Notes: a model not told the origin generated them from the letters alone. 64,000 nucleotides of DNA from Isoetes taiwanensis (GCA_021234155.1 JAJEKV010000091.1:2365501-2429500), one strand, 5' to 3'; shown: positions 22,457-33,701, numbered from the stretch's first letter. Program-made: numbers and translations.

Positions 22457-24106
22457 TGTGGCGCTCCCGCTAAATATCACGGCTTTCCACGTACACTTTC
22501 AGCGAGGAAATTCCCCCATCCGAGCTCAAGCGGCCCGCCGCAGGCCCTCCAGGTCTACCCAGCACTCTAGGGTGACCCTAGTGCGGGGGGGGTTCTGAAG
22601 GTGTCTTGCGCCCTTCCCTATGGGCTCCTATAACGTGAGGCGATAAACATGTCGAGAACTAGCATCAACAATACAAATACTACCTCGAAGGGTAGTCCAT
22701 CACATATCAAAGGTGCAAAGAACATAGCCACATACCATAAAGCGTGAGAGCTCCTACCCGTGGATCGACACACAAGGAAGTCGGTTATTTGGATAGGCCT
22801 CAAGGTAGAGCAGGCCGAGTCATAACAATGGCGGGGCTGGCATAAGACAATGGCTAGGGTTGACCACTCCATCCGCCCCTCACATGCATACTTTGCGGAT
22901 GGGCTAGATCGGGCTACGGCATGACTCTAACCTTCGGGATCACGCAATCCCATGGCATCACCCATCCGGGACTACTCCGGGTTGCATCTCCTGGTCCGGC
23001 CGAGGTAGGAAGGGTTGCATCTCCCCTTCCCGGGGTCTAGAGGCTCCACTTCAAGGCTAGAGAATCGTGACGACACACGATTCGTACCCGACTGAACCCC
23101 CCAAAACAAGAGCCAAGCCGACACTTGCAACTCTTGAGAGGCAGGGCAACACCTTCGCCCCAGGAGGTGTCGGACCCATGCCCGCCCACACACAGAGTGA
23201 CCAGGCCATAAGCCTAGCCCACTATGGGATCCCCCGTAGCCCCCCACTCGGCAGGGATCCTCCCTCCATATTGCCTCTAGCCCCGTTGTGTAGTCCGAGT
23301 CACATCATAGCCTCCATAGCCTCGGGTGGGTTTCCTATGCATGGCCGCAATCTAATAGGAACTAAGGGATCTATACTAGGAACATACTACATATGGCCCT
23401 AGGTCTCTACCCCCCTTCCCAACACAAGAGGAACAAACATGATCAACCATCATCCCATAATCATCATGAACAATATCATATGAACATCTTAACCTAATCA
23501 TACATATCTAACTATTAGTTAGGGTTCATTGATTAGGGTTCAAGATGTTCAACAAAGGATCTAGGGTGGCTCTACTCTAGCTACGAAATACTAACCCATC
23601 TGGAGTGCTAACTCCCAGATGAACTAACATGGACTCTACTCAACCTACCTCCTCCAGAAGCGCTTCCTCCCATCCCTGGCGTCTCCATGCTCCTTGACGT
23701 GGCTCGAAGACTTGCTCCCTCTACGATCATACACACCTTCCAGGGGCTGCTGCTCCAGGCTAGGCTACGACGAACGATGCTCGAAACGGAGTTTCGGGCG
23801 CGTGGATGAGGGTTTAGGTGCTAGGTCAGGGAAAAAAGGTCTAGGGTTAGGGTTAGAGCTAATATAGGTGTGGGTCCACATGGGATGCCACGTGGCACCA
23901 CTAGGATGAGGCCGTGTGGCGGTTGCCCAATAGGATAAGGCCATGTGGAAATGGGTCTTATCCTAAGGTTATCTAAGTTAAACAATTAACTTAGATGTGC
24001 ACCCCTTGCCACTTCCCAATGCATACAAGGCTACTTAGGTAGACTTGTATGGTGACGGGTCCAAGAATATACGTGTATATAGCGTATATTCCCCTGGAAC
24101 GTCACA
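22457..24106 (-). mobile_element. 5' LTR of gypsy element I (D2)
   Basis: A 1.65 kb LTR running from TGTGACGTTC at 24,106 to CCACA at 22,457. The start forms the palindrome GTGACG-x-TCC...GGA-x-CGTCAC with AATATACG/CGTATATT arms. CCTATATTAGC near 23,863 is a plausible TATA box. The plus strand CTAGGGTTAGGGTTAG at 23,841 resembles telomere repeats but has only two units. Confidence 0.7.
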
Positions 24107-26299
24107 CCCTCCAGGAAACGTCTCCACTCCTCAAAAGAATCCACTATCGCCAACAACTCTTTGTCATAAATGGGATAGTTGATTTCAGCAGCCTGAAACT
24201 TTCGTGAGTGATAGGCGATTGGATGCAATTCATGGTCATCCCCCTCCTGAGACAGGATCCCATCAAGCGCAAAATCAGAAGCATCTGCTTCGACAACATA
24301 TGGGCGCAAAGGATCTGCATGAGCAAGAACTGGCGTCGTGGTGAAAGCATGCTTCAGGGTAACAAAAGCAGATTCTGCTTCCACAGTCCATTCAAATGGC
24401 ACATCCTTGACCGTGAGGCGTGTCAAAGGAAGAGCAATCTCTGAATAATCCCGGATGAAACGCCGATAGAAATTGGCAAACCCGAGGAAACACTGAACAT
24501 CGCGAACGGATGAAGGTGTTTGCCACTCCAGAACAGTGCTAACCTTTTCGGGGTCCATAGAGACTCCATGTGGAGTGATGCGATAGCCAAGGAACTCCAC
24601 ATTATCCTGCTCGAACTGACACTTCTCAAGTTTGGCATATAACCCATGCTCACGAAGCTTCAAGGAGGACGTCGAACATGCCTCTCATGTTAGGTCGAGA
24701 GTCTTAGAATAAACAAGAATATCATCCGGATAGATGATAACAAAAGTGTCTAAGAACTCTCGAAAAACATCATTGGCCATATCTTTGGAATCTTTAGGGG
24801 CATTGGTAAGTCCAAATGGCATAACTGTGTACTCGAAATGGCCATACCGAGTACGAAAAGCTATTTTCCACTCATCACCCTCCCGGATCCGAATAAGATT
24901 GTAGGCACCCCGAAGATCAATCTTCGTAAAATAATGCGCACCTTGAAGTCGCTCCAACAACTCTGGGATCAGAGGAAGCGGATACCGATTCGGTACCGTG
25001 ATTTTGTTGAGGCCGCGATAATCAACGACCAGCCGTAGCGAATCATCCTTCTTTTTGACAAAGAAGATAGGGCGCCCAATGAGGGACCGAGAATGTCGAA
25101 TGAAGCCGATTGGCTAGATTCTCCTCAATATAATCCCATAAAACCTTCAACTCGGCGGGGAGATAGACCATATATCAGACCATATGGCGGCGTCATCCCG
25201 GCTGCAAATCAATAGGACAATCATATGGACGATGCTACGGGAGTTTCTTGGCCTTGACTTTGTCAAATACATCGAGAAATCGCCATATTTATCCGGGAGC
25301 ATTGGAACAGGCCGATGGTGTCGAAGCTAGCCCGGCGGGTGAACTGGATTGCAAATCTGGCGAACTTGGATCTTGCCTTCTAGATTTATCGAACTCAAGA
25401 GAAATCTTGAGATCTGGCCGAGGGCATGAAGAAGCCTCTACAAAAGAAGGAGCAGAACATGAGCAGAACAGAACGGGAGCAGGAGCAATTGGAACATGAA
25501 CCGAGCATGAACTGGATCAAGAACCGAGCGTAAAAAATGGGATCGGATCAAGAGCCGGAGCAAGAACAGTAGATCGGAGCAAGAGCCGGAGCAGGAATGA
25601 GATCGGAGCAAGAACCGGAGCAGAATGTGAACCGAATCGGAGCGTAAACGAGCCGAGCCGACATCATCAAGAATATGACAGAATCTAGGGCATGAACCGG
25701 AGCAGAGGCAAGAGGCTAATCGTAACATGGAACAACAAGGACGGCGTGGGGGCCCACGATACTACACGGATCAAGTCGATGTTGGTATAGAGACTCGATC
25801 CGCAGAGGAATCGAACTAGAGCTAGAACCAACAAATCAAATGATCTAGTACGCCAATCAATCATGCTGGTTATGTAGCTCGAGCTGTATGCACTCCAAGA
25901 CTATTGGCGCATGAGGGCTAGCAATGAGATTGAAGGAAATACTACAAGAAACTCCCTCAACAAACCTCAAGAGGCGCAATACATTCTCGTGGCACGCACT
26001 GGAGGAGATCTCCGTCCATCAATCACTTCAGCAGGCGGGGATGCTCAACCTTGCTCCTAGGGATGGCGTGCGTTTCGGGCTAACGCACTATCCATAAAGC
26101 AAGCATTTGCACCACAATCAACTTGCGCCAACACTTGTAATTCTCCAACTCCTCGATTTCAATGATATAGGGATGAAGAATGCCTTGTCGACCTTATCCG
26201 ATGGAATAAACATGTCGTGAAATGTGGAAGGAGTCTCGAGAAAAGACCCGGCCACCGACGAGAGACTCCTACTACTCGGACCGGCCCCTGAAGTTTTCC
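24107..26299 (-). pseudogene. pol: Pol of gypsy element II (D2): protease, RT, RNase H; truncated
   Basis: This is the better of the two pol copies. Protease core VDCGANACFMDSA is near 26,100. RT pieces: [17 protein letters not shown] and [10 protein letters not shown], then the catalytic box read as YPDD at 24,721-24,732 and ILVYSK. One frame (24,031-24,663) then holds [34 protein letters not shown] and the RNase H core [15 protein letters not shown], followed by ELHPIAYHSRKF and NYPIYDKELLAIVDSF. Coding homology ends after WRRFLEG where the element I LTR begins, so integrase is absent. The YPDD is probably a miscalled YLDD, since the codon is CTG-related and the D1 copy shows CCTGGATGAT. 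Confidence 0.85.
25440..25700. repeat. 12-bp minisatellite inside pol (D2)
   Basis: GGAGCAAGAACC-type units; counterpart of 8,935-9,170 with different unit errors. Confidence 0.6.
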
Positions 26300-27171
26300 G
26301 ACTGATTTAGGCGCTTCACAGGGCATCCACGAGCGATATGACCAGCTCCTCCACAGTAGAGGCAAAGATTAGCCTCTCTCCGACGCTGCTTCTCGGCGGC
26401 AGATAAGGGTCCTCGAACTGCCCGATCAATGCAGATAGGCTCAGTCCGTGATACGCTAGATTCTACAGATGAGAGGCAGGGGAAGGCGTAGCACAGCGCT
26501 TGTGTAATTGGAAAGACCGACTATGTCTCTCTTGCCTACGTCAAGAGCCGATTATCACATCGAATCGCAAATGATGGCTTCTTCCAAACTCGGGGATCCT
26601 CCATAGACAACAACATATCTTTGACATCCTCTCAGAACCCCTTCGGAAACAATCTCGAAGTGCAATATCATCCAGGCAAAGATCACCGCAATTTGACGAA
26701 ATTCGATGCATATATACCGGCTGGGGAGAGCCTTGCCTTAAGTTGCAAAGTTTTGTGGATCACTGTCTTGACGACGACGGTGTCTCCAAAGCATGCTTCG
26801 AGTTCTGCAGTGAAAGCAGCAAAATCTTGCAACTCTGGGGCTCCTTTCTCCAATAAAGGAGCAAACCAACTTAGAGCTGGCCCTGTGAGAAGAGAACCAA
26901 TCAGCCCCACTTGTTCTTGAGCTGTGGGATATCTATGAGGATGGAGCTGAATCACAAGCCTGATCTGATTCAAAAAACCACGGAGCTTGGACCGAGTGCC
27001 GTCAAACTTCTCTGGCAGGCTGATCTTAGGCTCTGATAGCCTCAATCCCGAGCTAGAAGCAGATTCATGTGAAGCAATACGTTCCTTAAGCTCTTTATTG
27101 TCCAACTGCAACTGCTGGCATACTTGAACAAGCTGCTGGACCTGCTGTAATAAAGTCGGAACCTCCTCCAT
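26300..27171 (-). pseudogene. gag: Gag of gypsy element II (D2)
   Basis: The start MEEVPTLLQQ is at 27,171; a longer open frame to 27,225 has no better ATG context. A coiled coil (VQQLVQVCQQLQLDNKELKE) comes first, then the Retrotrans_gag domain: LPEKFDGTRSKLRGFLNQI, then LHPHRYPTAQEQVGLIGSLL and TGPALSWFAPLLEKG, then an F-x2-F helix. The open frame ends near 26,683. A CCHC zinc knuckle reading CLYCGGAGHIARGCP lies at about 26,322-26,369. Layout and length suit a gypsy gag of about 290 residues. Confidence 0.8.
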
Positions 27172-27461
27172 AGATATAAAATCACCAAATACGAGCAAAA
27201 CAATGCTTAGGATCAGAGCAGGCAAGAACCGGTAAGGGATTCCGGTTCAAACTGTCATGAACCTACTCGAAAAACAAGGAAAATACGTGGAAAATATGCA
27301 AGAAATACGGAAGAAATACGCCAAGATCGGCAAAGAATCTGATATATGAACAGGAATCAATAATACAACAGCAGAAGGCAAGCGGGGAATACAAGACGGA
27401 TGCCTAGAAGGCTCAAGATCGGGCGTTGAACGGAATGGTTTGACAAGAAAGAGATGCCTCC

Positions 27462-27469
27462 TTATATAT
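27462..27469 (-). promoter_or_regulatory. TATA box in element II LTR (D2)
   Basis: ATATATAAGGAGGC on the minus strand, about 75 bases downstream of the TTC/GAA array. Transcription would start near 27,430. Confidence 0.6.
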
Positions 27470-27539
27470 CTAAACCAACGGTCGGGGATCGCGCCACTCA
27501 ATGGGTGAGATCGCGCTAAGTGTGTAAGATGCATTTAGG

Positions 27540-27566
27540 TTCTAGAACATTCTAGAACCTTCTGGA
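27540..27566 (-). promoter_or_regulatory. Heat-shock-element-like array in element II LTR (D2)
   Basis: The same five perfect alternating TTC/GAA units as in D1 (11,052-11,078), with no base changed although the surrounding LTR has drifted. Confidence 0.7.
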
Positions 27567-27703
27567 GGTAGTCCCACATATGAGGAAGACGTGAAGGAAT
27601 GTCTTCAACAAATATTGGTAGTGCACTTGGCAAGAGTGTATGACTCGCAACTGGAAGGTTGCGAGTTCAAACTCTGTCTTGTGCAACTACCCTTTTGCAT
27701 CTG

Positions 27704-27772
27704 TGTGACGACCATCTTTTGTACATACGAGTATAATGATCGTATGATACGAATATCCGTATGGTCGTCACA
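27704..27772. repeat. 69-bp palindrome at LTR start (D2)
   Basis: Identical in layout to 11,217-11,285, with the 12-bp arms intact. Confidence 0.7.
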
Positions 27773-28637
27773 TCTATAAGCATTAGTTGGTGTCTATAAA
27801 ATTGGCCTAAACAAATTTAAGTGTTTCCATGAGAGATCCTTCTTATATCTCAAGATTTGGCAACACACGTACATGATTCTTGTATGTAGCATCTTGAATT
27901 AGAACTTGATTGCATTTTCTTTCCTTTTTTTTAACTATCTGGGACCCATCATGTGTGTGTCATGGTCATTGTATTTGTGCCATAACCACAATATAGATAA
28001 AGAACATAAGTAAAAACAAATAGAGCTAAGTTGCTAATAATAATAACTTAAAAAAAAAAAAAAAGTCTCGTTATAAACGGACACGTCGTAATTGGCGTCG
28101 TTCAAAGACAAATACAGACGTCATTCAACGACGTCACGACGTCGTTCAACGACGGCCTGTAACTTTTAACAGAAACAGGGCCGCTTTTTTTGCCGCCTAG
28201 TTTTTTTATTTCCAAGCGGCTAGTGGAGCGTTTTTGGGGGCGATTTTTGGCACGGATCATCCTTAGGGTCCTTTCCAAGCTTCAATCAAGCATAAAAAGG
28301 TATGTGAATGGATCAATCAACTCTATTTTTGAATCTAGGCTTATTATTTGATAAATTTAGGGCTTCTTGATTTTTCTTGTTTGTTCTTCCATTCCATCCC
28401 ATTTCAATCCTCCTCTTCATTCCATCCTTGTTTTTTTTCAATCCCTTTCTCCTCTTCTTAGTTTTTTTCTAATCCTCCTCCTTCAACGCCTCGTTGTGAA
28501 AGTGACCATGCAATGTAAAGTTGGTGGGGGAAGGGCCCACTTCAGCAATGTAAAGTGATGGGGGCAGGACCCATCTGGGTGTGTTGTAAAGTGTCATATG
28601 TCCGATAGGACGCTGCCTTGTGGCGTGACGTTAAAAT
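27773..28637. other. Flank between element II and the (CTT)n tract (D2)
   Basis: I see no supported gene. It has an A-run at 28,049-28,064, the palindromes at 28,096-28,155, and pyrimidine-rich sequence up to the microsatellite. Confidence 0.5.
28096..28155. repeat. GTCGTTCAACGAC-type palindromes (D2)
   Basis: Three related units, of which only the third (near 28,140) is a perfect palindrome here. Confidence 0.6.
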
Positions 28638-28769
28638 CTCTTCTTCTTCTTCTTCTTCTTCTTCTTCTTCTTCTTCTCCTTCTCCTCCTTCTCCTCCTTC
28701 TTCTCCTTCTTCTCCTTCTTCTTCTTCTTCTTCTTCTTCTTCTTCTTCTTCTTCTTCTTCTTCTTTTTT
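28638..28769. repeat. Imperfect (CTT)n/(CTC CTT)n microsatellite
   Basis: CTT units with an interior of CTC/CTT mixtures. It is the outer left junction of the PLE-1 array, where an A module ends directly against the tract. Confidence 0.95.
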
Positions 28770-29344
28770 CATATTTACATCAAAACTTCACATTATTTTG
28801 TTTAAAAACATAAATAACATTCCATATATGATGCAAACGTTAACATAATATCCATCCTAGTAATATTACTAGGCCACAGCCTTCCATTTTAGGCACACCT
28901 AAATCTTATCTGAAGTATATCTTTCAATTTTTCAAAAGCAATTATTGTTGTATAACCTGGTTATTTTATACAGTTAAGACAATATGAGAAAATAAACATT
29001 AAGCATCTTATTGATTATAAAAATATAATGTGACAAATAGTAATTTCAGGCCATAAATTCATGTATCAATGTTTGAACTTTTGATGGGGCATACAATATA
29101 ATGTCGTTTGAAACATATCCAGTTCATAATTATGAGCAATCTAGAAGATAATTCACAAGTCATAGGTTTTTCGTAGAACCAGCTACTAATGGTCACCAGG
29201 TTCTCTAATATCAGCAAAAAATCGGAATAATCTCACCATATTTTCTTGTGAACTGCAAGGCAAATTATGTTGCCAATCTTCCACCATAATATTTATGGCA
29301 GCAGCAGAAAGACCATTGACAAAACATCAAAGAACTCCAAGGAG

Positions 29345-29457
29345 AGGATATCCGGGTTACCTGCATCCAATCAATATACTAGTTAGCAATAATCTCGGTA
29401 ACAGTATAAGGGATGACAGGTAAGCTATCAGATATCCTGGCTCTTCGCCCTTCACCC
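29345..29457 (-). other. Candidate structured RNA, PLE-1 A1
   Basis: On either strand AGGATATC (29,345-29,352) pairs with GATATCCT (29,431-29,438). Inside, TTACCTG-CATCC (29,357-29,368) pairs with GGATG-A-CAGGTAA (29,411-29,423), leaving one bulged base, and TATACT pairs with AGTATA (29,375-29,380 with 29,403-29,408). In minus sense the helix is preceded by GGTGAAGGGCGAAGAGCC, which is conserved in PLE-2 and PLE-3. The outer helix differs in sequence in each family but keeps its pairing. The same bases can also be read as coding sequence, so dual use is possible. Confidence 0.6.
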
Positions 29458-30115
29458 AGAGATTCCCAATGTACTTTGGGTCCACACCATAGTGAAGTAT
29501 AAAATCATGCAAATAGGCCAGCAAGTTTACTATAAAGAAAGAGTTGCTGGCTGCTTACCACAGCCCAGAAATTATTTTCCTCATATGTTCATAATCATTA
29601 AGAAAACACACAAGGAGTTAAGAAAATAGGCTACTCTTGTACAGTAATAGAGATATTAAAGCTGCCATGGACCTGTTTATGAGCCTAAATCCTACCATTC
29701 AGACCTTATGACTCAATCTCCCGCTATAATGTAGATCAAAATTTTAAGTATTTGGCACTCCATCCATCACATGGACTAGAATATCATCCATATCCGATGT
29801 TTGCAGACTAATATCTCTACGAAGATTTATTATTAGTCTGGAGCTATCATTTTCTCAGCATTTTTTGCTAAAGGATCGGGTAGAGTCTAGCAAGCAGCCA
29901 TGCATTTAGCATTCACATATCTGATAGAGCAGAATATAATCCTATGTACTGCTGAAAAACAGTAAGAACGATTTTATCATGCAATGTAAACTTGGCAAGG
30001 GCAGATTTATTCTGAAAAAGAAGTTCTCAACAATCTATACGACCCATCTTTACCTTATAGACTTTACCTAGTTCTTCAATAGCAGAAATAGAAGCCGGAA
30101 ATAAGGTATTCAGAC

Positions 30116-30270
30116 CTGTTGAGATTCGCTCCTATCACCAGAGCTTTGTTTTTGTCCTTTCACGACTTGTTTGCCACCAAAATTAGACTTGAAGTTCTTC
30201 TTGAAAGGGAGGTTTCCCGCTTGCAGAGCCTTGCTCTTCTTGTGGTGCAGCTCATATTTTCCTTTCGCAT
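30116..30270 (-). pseudogene. Basic MPKG-Y exon, PLE-1 A1 (frameshifted at start)
   Basis: Copy of the 53-codon basic exon described for 36,717-36,875. One base is missing right after the ATG (MRK instead of MPKG in the assembled frame), and GGTAAG is changed to a CAC-like run. The remaining lysine-rich part, KKSKALQAGNLPFKK onward, is intact and ends at CAG|GT. Confidence 0.5.
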
Positions 30271-31060
30271 ATTGCTTACAAATGCAAACAAAGGGAGACA
30301 AGAAGCTTAGACAACCGAGCAACTGCCTTCATTTCGTATTTAGCAAAATATCTATTCAGCCAGTCATTAAACATTCCGGCCATTTGTTTAAGGGGCCATT
30401 TACTCCTTTACCAAGGTTTTTGTGGTCTAGGACTATGTGGCCTACATACGGACATCCACAACCTTGTTAGATAGGGCTTTTTACGCTGAGGCGGTGCCTC
30501 AGGTCTTTAAAGCCAAGCTATTTTTTTTATTGTGATGATAAGACATTTTATGAATTTAAACTTCTATACTAAAGGGAATTTCTGCATAATAGTGAAATTA
30601 ACAAAGGGTTATCACATACCTTATCGGAACCATTGGCTTTTTAACAATCCCATGCAACCGCCCTATCATATAATCCCTTTATGTGCATATTCAAAGATAG
30701 TCTTTGAATACAATGGTTAGATAAAGAATACCAATATCAACAATTATTTTAACATAGCCAACAAATGTTAGCATGGTTCTATTAAAAATGAAGTCTTGCC
30801 TTTTAAACTATAGTAAAAGCTAAATAAGGTATAGACCTTATCTTAAATTTATAAAAGGAAACCATAATTTAGGCAATAATTCCAACATATCGGAGAGGCA
30901 TGGAGTTCATTAGTGCAAAAATATGTAGTGCTGCTCATCTAAGAGCATCATAAATGCATCATTATAAGTTTATCCCCAAAGGAGCCACTAAATAGAAATC
31001 CATCATTAGGTCAAAATTACTATAATATCAGCAGACCTAGGAAACTCGGCTCCGTTTAAA

Positions 31061-31087
31061 GTCTTCTTCTTCTTCTTCTTCTTCTTC
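31061..31087. repeat. (CTT)n microsatellite between A1 and B1
   Basis: About 9 CTT units. On the coding strand it is a (GAA)n tail directly after the GGGAGGGTTGCGGGC end of B1. Confidence 0.95.
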
Positions 31088-31140
31088 GCCCGCAACCCTC
31101 CCTCGGATAAAGGGGCACTTCTTCTCATGGAAGATAAGGA

Positions 31141-31175
31141 GTAGGACCCTTCTTCCATGGGAAGAAGGGCCCTAC
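31141..31175 (-). other. 3'-end hairpin/pseudoknot, PLE-1 B1
   Basis: CCCTTCTTCC-ATG-GGAAGAAGGG is a perfect 10-bp hairpin flanked by GTAGG/CCTAC. The upstream CTTCTTCTCATGGAAG offers an alternative partner (see 37,720-37,778). Confidence 0.5.
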
Positions 31176-31179
31176 TACC

Positions 31180-33042
31180 CTACAGCCATGTACCTTGTCT
31201 TGCCATTATGGCCTTGAATTCATAAATATTGAACAGTCCAGTAGCTTGGTCTATTACCTCAATTGTGACATTTAGAAAATTACCTTTGTATCCAATCAGT
31301 TCTGAGTTGGCACCACAGGTTTTGTATGTGGTTTCATCCTTTATATGTAGCAACTTTAGGTTATATATATTGTGGCATTCAGCCCTGTCTTTGTTCTCCT
31401 GGAAAAATTCTGTCAGGTTATCTCCATTCATAATGCATAAATCATCCATGTATCTTCTAGCATCTTTGAATTTTAAAATATCTCTATATCGGCCATCTTT
31501 TGCTAGATTCTCAATATGTAGCATTTCAAAGTAGGACAGATAAAGATTGCACCAGTCGGGAGAGCAAGCAAATCCCATGGGAATCCCGCAGACCTGCCTC
31601 CAAACATCTGATCCTTGTATTATAAAGCAACAACAAAGTAACCATTTGTTGAGTTCAAAAAACTCAACTCTGCTCATACATTTCCAGCTTTTTCCCGTTT
31701 GTTTTTTTGTCCTGTGTATATATAACATCATCCTTGATTATCCTGTACCAAAATAAACATTCTTCACCATTTCCACTCATATAATCAACCCCCAGGTCTA
31801 TAATTTGCTTCAGTACATGGCAAATACCATCTTCCCCATCAATGGGAATATTCTCATAACATTTTGAAATGTCCGCCATAAAAAATATTATGTATCTTGC
31901 AGTGGCAAGTTCACATCATGTCATAGATTGAATTCACAATCCAAAATGGGTTCACTTTCCCAGGTAAAAGAACATTTATTTTACTCAGTCTGTGCATATA
32001 TGCTTTAGGTAGAATCTCCAAAATACCTTTGAGACCCCTTGTAATTTTTTTTTGTCGGTAGCTTAAAACGAGTTTTGTGGGCGTTAGTAATCCATCTATA
32101 ATCGTCTTTATGTGCCTTGAAAGTGCCAAGCAAGTATGGGGAGGCGGTCTTTATATGGGCAATCAAGTTGGAACAATTCCATCAATTCCTGATTTAGTAT
32201 CTTTAATATTTCATGTTTGTCTATCTTGCATTTCTCAAAATCTTTACCAAGCAGTCTCCTTCTAGCCATATCTCTAATATGCCAGGGACAAATAAAAGAT
32301 GGAACATTTGTTGCTTTATCAACCCCAGCAACATACAAATTTCTAACCAACCAATCAATGCATGTGCTGACCTTCTCGTCCAGAATAGCACATTTGGTTT
32401 TTTTCTGGTTTTTCATCCAGTCCACAGATCATTCTTAATAATCTTAAGCAAATTTATGATAATACTCTGTTTTTCATAAGGGTGTAAGTATCTTCCTCTG
32501 TTCTCATGCCCATTCATCAAATCTGTAATACCTCTTTCCACATCAGCCATAAACTCATCCAAAATCAGAGGTTTATCTGGGATAAAATTCAGGCCTTTTT
32601 TCAGCATATTTTTCACCTCAGTAGACTTGACAATATTAAGGTCTAAAGTTCTGACATGACCTATTTTTTTGTCTATGAATTTCTCCATTCCAGGCAAATG
32701 GCAGACACATCGTGGCATCATCTCATCAGCAAATATCTTAAATGGCTTATATAAATAGTCAACCAGTTTCTTATCATATCTCCAGCCAAAGCCTGAGTCA
32801 TTGATAATATTGGCACCAAAATCTCCCAATCTTAGAATGAAGTAGTCCTTTATGTGACTCCTGATTCTTATTTTATCAATAATTTTTGAGGAGAACAAAA
32901 AGTGTACCCCTAACCTTCTCCTTTGGTAGTAGTGTGTTTTTATGAAGGTTCTTCTTCCATCATAACCACGGCTTATAAAACGCATCTCTTGCTCTTCAGT
33001 CTGCAACAAAGGAGCTAAGATAAGAATATATCTTCTTATCAA
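31180..33042 (-). pseudogene. Penelope-type RT, B1 (internal deletion, frameshifts)
   Basis: Reverse transcriptase of the endonuclease-less Penelope class. All main parts are readable: KKGLNFIPDKP, the GTFKAHKDDYRW region, MADISKCYENIP, GIPMGFACSPDWCNLY and YMDDLCI. They are spread over five overlapping frames broken near 31,730, 31,880, 32,110 and 32,420. Compared with unit 2, 270 bp (90 codons) are missing between two TTGAA repeats near 31,233, so the frame resumes at FNIYEFKAIMARQGTWL. The deletion removes the thumb-like segment RFDKRYKLPF and what follows, so this copy should be inactive whatever the status of its frameshifts. Confidence 0.8.
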
Positions 33043-33701
33043 GATTTATAAGTTAATATTACTTAACAAATCTATTAATAATAGACGTTTTACATAGTCC
33101 ACCTGCCATATCTTATGGCGTAGACTGTTAGCATAATCTGCCAGCCATATCATATGTCATTAGCTTATATATTTTAAGCCTTAAGAGATATTATCATCTA
33201 CTATTGAAGGATATCAGCATAACTTATAGAAACTAAGTAAGAAACCATGTAATTCCACCATGTAAAGGAATCCAAGTTATGTAACATAACTGTAGCCATA
33301 TATTTATATTAGCAAAAAGTACAATGAGTCAAGTTCCGTTTGAAGGAACATTCATCAACACTATATACTTAATAATTACAGTAATAACAACTGCATATGA
33401 TGTTTTTCATAAGGCAGAGATTCCAAACTTCTGAGATGTCAAAATTTACGCCCACATAATATGAATATCTCATCCGATAAATCCGAGGGACAGAAAGATA
33501 AACCAGTACGCAGAGATAAAGTAATCCATATTTTTAGAAACCTTTCCACCTATTGATATGTTGGCCTATTTTTTATGTAGCCGATAGGCTTAATGTGTCG
33601 CCCTGCCAAAACAGCAAAAGGGCACCAAAGTTAGCACCTTGGTCTAATTTTAGCATGAGCCATAGAGGTCTCATATATGATCGTTAGAATCAAAAGGATT
33701 C
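33043..33701. other. Spacer between RT and 494-aa ORF (B1)
   Basis: AT-rich and almost identical in all four B modules. The upstream ORF ends at GAAAAGTAAGAAT, which looks like a 5' splice site, and TTTGTTGCAG lies just before the RT homology, so the spacer could be an intron. The phases as assembled do not join the frames, so this is unproven. Confidence 0.4.

Larger units (their letters stand above)
27245..27772 (-). mobile_element. 5' LTR of gypsy element II (D2), inner end approximate
   Basis: Starts TGTGACGACCATACGG at 27,772 on the minus strand. It carries a heat-shock-type array, then a TATA box ~75 bases on, then about 215 bases to the gag side. A short ~530-bp LTR is the simplest reading. 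The 3' end and primer site are not certain. Confidence 0.5.
16419..28640 (-). mobile_element. Duplicated retrotransposon block, copy D2
   Basis: Second copy of the block at 1-12,231, with about 210 extra bases at its left end next to the gap. Reading frames are on the whole less damaged in the element II part here, notably gag and RT-RNase H. Beyond its (CTT)n edge lies family PLE-1 instead of PLE-2, so the neighbouring Penelope-like DNA was not part of the duplicated unit or was replaced later. Confidence 0.8.
28770..31060 (-). mobile_element. PLE-1 A module 1 (leftmost)
   Basis: This 2.29 kb module runs on the minus strand from GACTTTAAACGGAGCCGAG at 31,060 to ATGTAAATATGAAAAA at 28,770. 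It has a basic first exon (30,116-30,270) followed by coding-like fragments: LAKFTLHDKIVLTVFQQYIG (near 29,990), LRRDISLQTSDMDDILVHV (near 29,790), a Y-L-H-D-F-I-L-H-Y-G-V-D-P segment with WVKGEEPGYL (near 29,480), and a C-terminal piece with EDWQHNLPCSSQENMV (near 29,250). They lie in different frames, so either introns or errors separate them. The protein is unrecognised. Unlike the inner A modules, its downstream end meets the long microsatellite and not a B module. Confidence 0.65.

Noticed and set aside
23841-23857. TAGGGTTAGGGTTAG as a telomere repeat
   Set aside because: Only two units, inside an LTR and shared with block D1 (about 7,292). No telomere array anywhere in the window.
29345-29457. 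Hammerhead or HDV-like ribozyme assignment for the conserved structure
   Set aside because: I looked for the CTGATGA...GAAA core on both strands and for the HDV nested layout and found neither. The structure is left unclassified.
31229-31534. Plus-strand frames opposite the RT genes (also at 33,739, 38,083, 45,013 and 52,819)
   Set aside because: They mirror conserved minus-strand RT or 494-aa codons and break freely between copies.
32996-33042. Start of the RT at TTG (MIRRYILILAP)
   Set aside because: A non-ATG start is unlikely in a plant nuclear element. Protein-like conservation begins after TTGTTGCAG, so an upstream exon or lost bases are more likely.
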